A stretch of DNA of 9,806 nt from Candidatus Buchananbacteria bacterium. GTDB taxonomy: Bacteria; Patescibacteriota; Patescibacteriia; 2-01-FULL-39-33. The notes under the pieces are model-generated. The model did not search any database, was not told the DNA's origin, and was given only the letters and a program-made list of their open reading frames with translations. A program made the position numbers and the translations under genes. Positions 1-5,640 of this stretch are shown here, piece after piece. Within the stretch, counting starts at the first letter, position 1. Each line of letters begins with the position of its first letter. The stretch covers positions 1 to 9,806 of the forward strand of contig CAIOLF010000011.1 of NCBI GenBank assembly GCA_903859075.1, in the 5' to 3' direction.

Positions 1-158
1 GGTATCTTATAGCTCTCAACCACGGCTTTTTCCGGACCGTCTGACGTACCGACAAAAAGAAACTCCGTCTCCGGGCGAATTTTTTTTATTTCCTGATAAG
101 TAGCGACCAGCGGACTCACCGAGCCCATGGTTCCTCCGCCGCTAAGAAGTATCCTCAT
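1..158 (-). CDS. murG: MurG, lipid II-forming GlcNAc transferase (N-terminal fragment, cut by window edge)
   Basis: MurG transfers GlcNAc from UDP-GlcNAc to lipid I on the inner face of the membrane, giving lipid II. Only the first 52 codons are present; the gene runs off the window at base 1. The ATG at 158-156 opens MRILLSGGGTMGSVSPLVA, a beta strand followed by a glycine-rich loop, as at the start of GT-B MurG proteins. A second strand (EFLFVGTSDGPEK) follows at about residues 32-44. The loop lacks the usual GGTGGH; GGGTMGSVSP is the variant I associate with Patescibacteria. Position after ftsW fits the canonical dcw order mraY-murD-ftsW-murG and supports the call. The gene is separated from ftsW by a 148-bp spacer carrying an inverted repeat. 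No clear Shine-Dalgarno site precedes the ATG. The call rests on the N-terminus plus synteny; another GT-B glycosyltransferase is possible but less likely. Confidence 0.8.
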   Translation of the reverse strand, partial: MRILLSGGGTMGSVSPLVATYQEIKKIRPETEFLFVGTSDGPEKAVVESYKI

Positions 159-182
159 ATAAAATTAAGAATTATGAATTAA

Positions 183-298
183 TTCCTCCCCTTTAAGGGG
201 ATGCTAGGAGGGGTTTTGCAAAAGACATAGACAATATAAGTCCGCTTCAATAAGTCCGCTTCAAAACCTCCCCTACCCCCTCCTTAAAAGGAGGGGAA
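183..298. repeat. Imperfect long inverted repeat in the ftsW-murG spacer, possibly MITE-like
   Basis: The left arm (about 183-218) reads CCTCCCC, TTTAA, GGGG and ends TAGGAGGGGTTTTG at 205-218. The right arm (about 262-298) starts CAAAACCTCCCCTA at 262-275, which matches the left end in reverse complement at 12 of 14 bases. Each arm has its own internal palindrome: CCCC/GGGG at 188-200, and CCCCTCCTT/AAGGAGGGG at 277-296, a perfect 9-bp stem around AA. The arms are separated by about 43 bases. The hairpin at 277-296 lies just past the ftsW stop on the transcribed strand. However, no U-run follows it directly (the next bases are GGTAGGGGAGGTTTT), so terminator function is doubtful. The arrangement resembles a small non-autonomous palindromic element. 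Copies elsewhere in the genome would be needed to call it mobile. Confidence 0.7.
237..264. repeat. Perfect 14-bp tandem duplication
   Basis: TAAGTCCGCTTCAA occurs twice back to back, at 237-250 and 251-264, with no mismatches. It sits inside the loop of the larger inverted repeat; the last three bases of the second copy run into the right arm. The copies are identical, so the duplication is probably recent, for instance from replication slippage. Confidence 0.85.
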
Positions 299-306
299 AA
301 AATAAT

Positions 307-1464
307 TTACCGGCTATTCTGCTTCGAAATATTAGCCAAGATTCCTGTCGCCGCCAAACAGACAATCAGCGCCGTGCCGCCGTAAGAAATAAACGGCAAA
401 GGAATGCCGGTGAGCGGCAAAATGCCGATAATCGCGCCAATATTAAAAAACGCCTGCACTACGAACCAGCCGACGATTCCCACCACGATCAGCTGTCCGA
501 ATTGATCATCGCAACGCTGCGCCAGTTTGAAGCCGCGGACGGCAAAAAATAAATAAACCGCCACAATCGCTGTTGCCAGAAAAAATCCCAACTCCTCGGA
601 AATAACGGCGAAAATAGAGTCGCCGGCAGTCTCCGGCAGATAATCAAACTTTTGCCGGCTATGCCCATAGCCGCGGCCGAACCAGCCGCCCGAGCCGACG
701 GCTAGAAGCGCTTGATTGATATGATAACCGATGCCCTTAGGATCCAATTCCGGATGTAAAAAAGTCGTCAAGCGCGCGGCGCGATAAGGAGAGATTTTAA
801 TCAGCAGCGACAAGCCGATGGCACCGGCCACGCCCAGCCAGGTAAGATGCAGCAACCGACCGCCGGCCACAAAATAAACAATCAAGGAAGTGATGACAAT
901 AATCATCATGGTGCCGGTATCCGGTTCGATGATAAGTAAAAAAGCGATCAAAGCTAACACGATAATAAACGGAATAAATCCATAACTGAAATCTTTCAGA
1001 TGATGCCTCTCTTTTGACGACAGCCAAGCGGCCAGATAAATTAAAAAAGTCAGCTTGACGATTTCCGACGGCTGAATGGACAACCCCAAAACAGTAATCC
1101 AACTATGCGAAGTGCCCCACGGCGCGCCGATGCCGGGAATAAACACTAATATCAGCAAACCGACGGAAGTAAAAAGCATCGGCGCGGCCAAATTCTTTAA
1201 GCGCCGATAATTAAACTTGGAAAAAAACCAAAATAGAAGCAGACCGGGAATCAAGCCGAAAATCAACTGGTGTTTGACGTGATAATAGCTGTCATGAAAT
1301 TTCTGCCAGCCCAGAGCAACGCCGGCTGATGAGAGCATTACTAAGCCAATCGCCACTAATACAAAAACTGAACCGATCAGATACCAGTCCGTGATTTCAT
1401 GGGCTTCTTTTTTGAAAAAATCCCTGAAATAATTCTTTAATTTTACGAACAATTGTGTTTGCAT
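307..1464 (-). CDS. ftsW: FtsW, septal peptidoglycan glycosyltransferase (SEDS family)
   Basis: This is a 385-residue polytopic membrane protein of the RodA/FtsW/SpoVE (SEDS) family. SEDS proteins polymerise lipid II into glycan strands, FtsW doing so at the septum with a partner class B PBP. About ten hydrophobic segments run from residue 27 to 378 after a short basic, cytosolic N-terminus. Family marks seen are QPSE at 131-134, EPDTGT at 180-185, the extracytoplasmic motif GGWFGRGYGHS at 259-269 followed by LPETAGDSIFAVISEE at 276-291, and PLPFISYGGT at 355-364. D282 corresponds to the proposed catalytic aspartate of SEDS polymerases. Length is normal and nothing is truncated. Placement between murD and murG in a dcw cluster favours FtsW over RodA. 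The ATG at 1464 is preceded by a weak GGTGA at 1481-1477. A 59-bp spacer separates it from the murL-murD fusion and holds a possible promoter. Confidence 0.95.
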   Translation of the reverse strand: MQTQLFVKLKNYFRDFFKKEAHEITDWYLIGSVFVLVAIGLVMLSSAGVALGWQKFHDSYYHVKHQLIFGLIPGLLLFWFFSKFNYRRLKNLAAPMLFTSVGLLILVFIPGIGAPWGTSHSWITVLGLSIQPSEIVKLTFLIYLAAWLSSKERHHLKDFSYGFIPFIIVLALIAFLLIIEPDTGTMMIIVITSLIVYFVAGGRLLHLTWLGVAGAIGLSLLIKISPYRAARLTTFLHPELDPKGIGYHINQALLAVGSGGWFGRGYGHSRQKFDYLPETAGDSIFAVISEELGFFLATAIVAVYLFFAVRGFKLAQRCDDQFGQLIVVGIVGWFVVQAFFNIGAIIGILPLTGIPLPFISYGGTALIVCLAATGILANISKQNSR

Positions 1465-1486
1465 GAAAATTATTAATCACCACTAT

Positions 1487-1515
1487 ATTTTACAAAAAAT
1501 TGCCAAGTTTAGCAA
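1487..1515 (-). promoter_or_regulatory. Possible sigma-70-type promoter upstream of ftsW
   Basis: On the minus strand, TTGCTA (1515-1510, four of six matches to the -35 consensus) is followed after exactly 17 bases by TAAAAT (1492-1487, five of six matches to the -10 consensus). Transcription would start near 1480 and give a leader of only about 15 bases before the ftsW ATG. The spacer is AT-rich, so a chance match is quite possible. If real, it would let ftsW and murG be expressed apart from the upstream mur genes. Confidence 0.3.
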
Positions 1516-1523
1516 CTGACGAA

Positions 1524-4025
1524 TTACTTGCTAAAATATTTGATCCACTTCCGAAATAAGCCGCCTTTCTCTTCAAATCCTTTCCAAACGCTATAGCTCG
1601 GCGAGGCGGTGGAAAGCAGGCAGATCTCCCCTGTTTTGGTATTATTATAGGCAAACTTTACCGCTTCTTTCATATCCCGCGTCCGCAATACATTTAATCC
1701 AATAAGCGATTTAAATATTCTCTTGCCGCTATCCGGGAATAAAGCAATATTTTTGATTCTCTTGGCTCGGACTAGCTTTTCCAGCTGTTTGAAATCATAG
1801 CCACGATCCTCGCCGCCTAAAAAGATAGTGCCAATTTTACCCAGTGCTTTGATCGCCATTATAGTTGATTCCGGCGTAGTAGAGATGGCGTCATCATAGA
1901 ATTTAATCTTTTTGTACTCGCCGACATACTGCAAGCGGTGCGGTAGCCCCTTAAAGCCCTTAATCGCCTTGGCAATAGCTGAATCAGAAATATTAAGCAG
2001 TTTAGCGACCGTGGCCGCGGCCTTGATATTATCGATATTGTGTTCGCCTAGGAGCGGAATATCCTTGGCTTTAACCGGCAACCTTTCAATAAATCCGCAA
2101 ATATTGGCTTTAGCTTCCTTCGCCCATTGCTTTAGGCGCGGGTCGCTAGCCTTATAGATAAAATAATCAGCGGCCGTCTGAAAATTGATAATATTTTTCT
2201 TGGCATTATAATACGGCTCCTCGCCGCCATGATAATTCATATGCTCCGGAAATAAATTGGTCACCACGGCGATTGTCGGTGAAAATTCAATATCTTCCAG
2301 TTGATAGCTGGAGAGTTCTGTCACAAAAATTTTACCGGCCGGGACCGGGTGCAATAATTTAGCGAGCATCGGGTTGCCAATATTGCCAACCAGTTCGGCA
2401 TCATAGCCGCCGGCACGCAACATGGCATAAATTAGCGACGCTGTTGTGCTCTTGCCCTTGGAGCCGGTGACGCCGATTATCGGATTTTTAACTTGATCAA
2501 AAAATATGTTCGTCGCGGTAGTATAAGGCAGGGTCACTTTGTTTTTTGACAGGCCCGGTGTTTTGATAGCAAACTCAAAATTATCTTGTAGTTTTAAATA
2601 ATCTTTGGATATCAATTGGTCAGCAAGGCCGATTTTGAGCCATTTATAGCGTTTTTCGAGGTATCTCTCGGTTACTTTGCCTTCCCTGCCATAACCAAGA
2701 ATCAGCACGTTTTTCAGTCCCAACAGCCGCTGACGGATTGGCATATTCTTTACATCCTGAAATTGCAACAACCGTTCTGCATATTTTTTTCCTTGAACAA
2801 TTTTTGTGTTCAACTCTTTTATAATATAATCGTGACTGAATTTATGACTAGCCAGATACATCGCCGCTTTGATTTCTTCAAAAGTCCCGACGCATTCAAA
2901 CGGCTTCATCTCCCCTGCCCCGATCAGGTCGCGATATAGCGGCAATAAAGATTTATCGGCGTAAAGATTTTTACCGAATATTTTTATTACTTTTCCTTTT
3001 GGCAGGAATGCCGACAGCAGCGCAAAGACAAAAGCGCACTTGGGGCACTGCCCGCACCAGAGAACTTTTTGGCGCTCCTTGTTCACCTTGAAATTACGGT
3101 TGCAACTGGAAAACAAATGGTGATATTTTTCGTATTTGGCAAACATGCTCGCGATGCGGATTTCATAATAAGGACGTAGCACAGAATAATACCGGACATC
3201 GGCAGTAATGTATCTTCGGCAGTAATTCTGAAAGAGCTGCTCAAATTCCAATGATTTGCTCCACTGATGGTTGACTTCCAGTCCTTTATAGCGGATATTG
3301 CCGAAATTGCTGGAAAATTCATTGCCAACGACTATTTCATTATAATCATAAAGAACCGCCCCCAACAGGCCGATAAACGCGAGTACCGCGTTAAAAGGAA
3401 TATGGCCATTATAGGTGCCAGAAATTTGCTTGAATATCTTCTGATCCAACTGACGTTTAATAACCAGCTTGTCTCCTCCGAGCGTCCTTACCACTCTATT
3501 TATAATCGGCGAGCCCTTTTCTGTTTCCATAACAAAGGAGGAAAAATTTTGACCAGCCCGCTTCATTAGTTCGGCCACAACCACCGAATCCTTCCCTCCT
3601 CCAATACCGACCAATGTCCGCTTTTGTCGCGGACAAGATGCCGCCTGCGCCGCCGCCCTTTTATCGCTGGCGAAAATCGGTGAACTTCGAGGGTCTAGAT
3701 GATTGCGGTAATAAAATTCCCCCAGCCCCTTTCTATAAACAATATTAAAAAATTCCGCCTGCTCCGGCGTCAACTTATAGGGATGAATCACTTGTTTCGG
3801 ACAGTACAATTTATAATAACTAATCCCAAGAATCAAATGCAGTGAGGAAAGCAGGTTATCTAGAAGGGGTTTGGGAACTATCTGCGGCGCGCGCTGCAGG
3901 ATTATTGTCTCCGAGAATTCCAGCGGCCGGCCGCCAATAAAATTTATCTGGTAATTAAAAACAATCCGCTTTTGGGACGGAAGGTAACGGTAGGAGGTGA
4001 ATTGAAACGATTTAGCCTTCTTCAT
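1524..4025 (-). CDS. murL-murD: MurL-MurD fusion: UDP-MurNAc-L-Ala-L-Glu epimerase joined to a MurD2-like glutamate ligase
   Basis: One 833-codon frame carries two enzymes. Residues 1-435 resemble MurL, which epimerises the terminal L-Glu of UDP-MurNAc-L-Ala-L-Glu to D-Glu using ATP. Visible marks are a PP-loop-like GIGGGKDS (140-147), GHIPFNAV (207-214), GNEFSSNFGN (234-243), SSCNRNF (306-312) and CGQCPKCAFVF (324-334). Residues 438-833 are a complete Mur ligase: a Rossmann-like UDP domain opening LILGYGREGK (441-450), ATP loop GVTGSKGKSTT (518-528), GNIGNP (547-552), ELSSYQLED (570-578), the carbamylated-lysine region with K609, GEHNIDN (660-666) and GLPHRLQ (693-699). The glutamate site has DDAISTTPE (711-719) and GGEDRGYDF (737-745), unlike NDSKATN and GGDGK of D-Glu MurD and like L-Glu-using MurD2. 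Family knowledge: MurD2 adds L-Glu, then MurL inverts it, bypassing glutamate racemase. An in-frame TGA directly before the ATG fixes the start. It lies 48 bp after mraY. Fold assignments are strong; L-Glu specificity is inferred. Confidence 0.88.
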   Translation of the reverse strand: MKKAKSFQFTSYRYLPSQKRIVFNYQINFIGGRPLEFSETIILQRAPQIVPKPLLDNLLSSLHLILGISYYKLYCPKQVIHPYKLTPEQAEFFNIVYRKGLGEFYYRNHLDPRSSPIFASDKRAAAQAASCPRQKRTLVGIGGGKDSVVVAELMKRAGQNFSSFVMETEKGSPIINRVVRTLGGDKLVIKRQLDQKIFKQISGTYNGHIPFNAVLAFIGLLGAVLYDYNEIVVGNEFSSNFGNIRYKGLEVNHQWSKSLEFEQLFQNYCRRYITADVRYYSVLRPYYEIRIASMFAKYEKYHHLFSSCNRNFKVNKERQKVLWCGQCPKCAFVFALLSAFLPKGKVIKIFGKNLYADKSLLPLYRDLIGAGEMKPFECVGTFEEIKAAMYLASHKFSHDYIIKELNTKIVQGKKYAERLLQFQDVKNMPIRQRLLGLKNVLILGYGREGKVTERYLEKRYKWLKIGLADQLISKDYLKLQDNFEFAIKTPGLSKNKVTLPYTTATNIFFDQVKNPIIGVTGSKGKSTTASLIYAMLRAGGYDAELVGNIGNPMLAKLLHPVPAGKIFVTELSSYQLEDIEFSPTIAVVTNLFPEHMNYHGGEEPYYNAKKNIINFQTAADYFIYKASDPRLKQWAKEAKANICGFIERLPVKAKDIPLLGEHNIDNIKAAATVAKLLNISDSAIAKAIKGFKGLPHRLQYVGEYKKIKFYDDAISTTPESTIMAIKALGKIGTIFLGGEDRGYDFKQLEKLVRAKRIKNIALFPDSGKRIFKSLIGLNVLRTRDMKEAVKFAYNNTKTGEICLLSTASPSYSVWKGFEEKGGLFRKWIKYFSK

Positions 4026-4073
4026 TCAGATACTTTGCATTGAATTTTGTAATTAAGGCGAACATTAAAAAAT

Positions 4074-5129
4074 TTAGTGCCAAGCTCCCCTATCCAGCAG
4101 AAATATCGCCAAGCCGATCACGCCCGTCATGGAAGCGATCACCCAGAAACGCATGACCACCTTGGCCTCGGGCCAACCCTTGGCCTCGAAGTGATGGTGT
4201 ATCGGGGTAGAGATGAAAATCTTCTTGCCATGGCGCAATTTTTTGGATGCTACCTGAATCAGGACTGAAGCCGATTCCACTACGAACATAAAACCAATAA
4301 CCGGCAAGAGCAAAATAGCATTGGTGTAAATGGCGATGATCGCCAAAGTGACGCCAAGCGCCATCGCGCCGGTATCCCCCATAAAAAAGCGGGCCGGCGA
4401 AATATTAAACCAGAGAAATGCCAGCAAGGCGCCGATAATCACGCCGCAAAAGGTCGTCAGGTCATAACGGCCCTGGGCAAAAGCGATAGCGCCGTAAGCC
4501 AGAAATGCGGCCAGCAAAGTGCCGCCGGAGAGGCCGTCCAGGCCATCAATCTCATTGACGGAAAAAGCGGTAGCGACAATGATAAAAATCACCAGCGGGA
4601 TAAACCACCAGCCGATAACAAAATTCCCGACAAAGGGGATGCGGATAAGATCCCAATCTAAACGGAAATAAAACCACAGCGCCGCGATCACGGCAATAAT
4701 CGTATAAACCAATAAGCGATGTTTGATTGATAATCCTCCGCCCTTCGGACCGATGCGCCGGACATTTAAAAAATCATCAAATAAGCCGACAACCGCCGCC
4801 ACCACCAAAGCGCCCAGCGGCAATAAGGTCTGGGCGCGATTTAAAAAATTAAGCTTGGCCCAAAAACCGTCAAACCAAATCCCGCAAAAATAAAAAATGG
4901 CGGCAAAGACCAGTACCGTCACCCAGACTAACAGTCCGCCCATCGTCGGCGTGCCGGATTTTTTGGCATGCAGCGAAGACATCACCGGCGCCGTCTCAGA
5001 AGCGCGGATGGTCTTGCCCAGCCGGTACTTGTACAAGAAATGGGTCAACAGCGGCGTCCAGGCAATCGCCACGACGAAAGCCAAGAAGGTCAGAAGGAAA
5101 ATTTTAAATACCTGAAAATCTATGGGCAT
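4074..5129 (-). CDS. mraY: MraY, phospho-MurNAc-pentapeptide translocase
   Basis: MraY moves phospho-MurNAc-pentapeptide from UDP to undecaprenyl phosphate at the inner membrane, making lipid I. The 351-residue product is of normal length, with about ten membrane helices. Diagnostic motifs appear in order: HAKKSGTPTMGG (54-65), GLFDDFLNVRR (115-125) with the paired aspartates D118 and D119, NEIDGLDGLSGG (192-203), FMGDTGAMALG (249-259) with D252, and the MraY-specific STPIHHHFEAKGWPE (307-321). The HHH motif separates MraY from WecA/TagO relatives. The usual NLTDG appears as NEIDG, a small variation. It is the first gene of the dcw segment seen here; murE and murF, often just upstream in other bacteria, are absent, and a polysaccharide gene run takes their place. 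The ATG at 5129-5127 has no clear Shine-Dalgarno site; the upstream spacer is an AT-rich repeat. Confidence 0.97.
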   Translation of the reverse strand: MPIDFQVFKIFLLTFLAFVVAIAWTPLLTHFLYKYRLGKTIRASETAPVMSSLHAKKSGTPTMGGLLVWVTVLVFAAIFYFCGIWFDGFWAKLNFLNRAQTLLPLGALVVAAVVGLFDDFLNVRRIGPKGGGLSIKHRLLVYTIIAVIAALWFYFRLDWDLIRIPFVGNFVIGWWFIPLVIFIIVATAFSVNEIDGLDGLSGGTLLAAFLAYGAIAFAQGRYDLTTFCGVIIGALLAFLWFNISPARFFMGDTGAMALGVTLAIIAIYTNAILLLPVIGFMFVVESASVLIQVASKKLRHGKKIFISTPIHHHFEAKGWPEAKVVMRFWVIASMTGVIGLAIFLLDRGAWH

Positions 5130-5143
5130 ATGGAATTAGGAAA

Positions 5144-5268
5144 TTAGCTGTTAGCTTATAACTGTTAGCTTTTAGTTTTAATTAATTAAATATAATTAAT
5201 AAATTCCTTGGCTTTTAGCTTTAAAAAAATAGATGAATTTAAGCTACAAGCTAACAGCTAAAAGCTAG
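5144..5268. repeat. AGCT-rich inverted and direct repeats in the spacer before mraY
   Basis: TTAGCTGTTAGCTTATAACT at 5144-5163 is matched in reverse complement at 18 of 20 bases by 5242-5261. CTGTTAGCTT also repeats directly at 5149-5158 and 5162-5171, a 13-base step. Further GCTTTTAG variants occur at 5211-5218 and, inverted, at 5260-5268. The region between the arms is almost all A and T. The right arm overlaps the stop codon (5267-5265) of the upstream small membrane gene. Several alternative hairpins could form in the transcript. A T7 run lies at 5229-5223 on the minus strand, but it does not directly follow a single stable stem. A weak terminator, an mRNA-processing site or a passive low-complexity repeat are all possible. 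Confidence 0.7.
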
Positions 5269-5636
5269 TTTACGAATATCAAAAACAATCCCGCCGCCAA
5301 CATAATCAAATTAAAACCCAGGGCGGCGAATATCAGAAAGTAACTCACTAGAATATTTTTTAGATATACTTTAAAAGCCAGTAAAAAATCAACAGCAATC
5401 ACTGCTAAGCCCAGCAACGGCATAATCAGAATCTGGTACCATGGACCGAGCATACTGATGCCGAAATAAATATTATAATCCAGAATAATATATTCGCCGA
5501 AATTCCAGAATTTCAACAGCAACAGCACCCACAGGACAATATTGACTAACAGGCAGAGCACTAGATCAAAAATAATGATCCTATTGCGCTTGGCCGGATT
5601 GTCGTAAATCAGTTCGCGGAGTTTTAATAGTAACAT
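5265..5636 (-). CDS. Small three-helix membrane protein of unknown function
   Basis: I do not recognise a named family. The 123-residue product has a short basic N-terminus (KLRELIYDNPAKRNR, about 5-19) and three hydrophobic segments at about 20-43, 67-89 and 96-121. The loop between the first two holds the most distinctive stretch, YNIYFGISMLGPWYQ (54-68), rich in aromatic residues and glycine and likely the conserved core. There are no charged catalytic motifs, no signal peptidase site and no cysteine pairs. Its ATG lies 4 bp after the stop of the GT4 gene, which suggests translational coupling, so it belongs to the polysaccharide run rather than to the mur cluster. Its TAG stop sits inside the AGCT-rich repeat. 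By position it might be an accessory membrane subunit of glycan assembly or export, but nothing in the sequence shows this. Confidence 0.75.
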   Translation of the reverse strand: MLLLKLRELIYDNPAKRNRIIIFDLVLCLLVNIVLWVLLLLKFWNFGEYIILDYNIYFGISMLGPWYQILIMPLLGLAVIAVDFLLAFKVYLKNILVSYFLIFAALGFNLIMLAAGLFLIFVN

Positions 5637-5640
5637 AAAA

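Noticed and set aside
219..266. Promoter for murG within the tandem repeat (TTGAAG with TATATT on the minus strand)
   Set aside because: Spacings between the candidate boxes are 6 or 20 bases, outside the usual 16-18 range, so the match is not credible.
277..296. Rho-independent terminator after ftsW
   Set aside because: The 9-bp stem is perfect, but on the transcribed strand it is followed by GGTAGGGGAGG rather than a U-run; the T-run lies before the stem.
1524..4025. Apparent fusion caused by a lost stop or frameshift between two genes
   Set aside because: The frame is continuous with no stop, both halves are full length with intact motifs, and only a short linker (about residues 420-437) separates them, so a genuine fusion is the simpler reading.
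5223..5267. Terminator for the glycan operon using the T7 run at 5229-5223
   Set aside because: The stems available from the AGCT repeats are short and AT-rich, and about 13 bases separate them from the T-run, so it is not a convincing intrinsic terminator.
5144..5268. CRISPR-like array
   Set aside because: Repeat units are short, irregular, in both orientations, and have no regular spacers; no cas genes are nearby.
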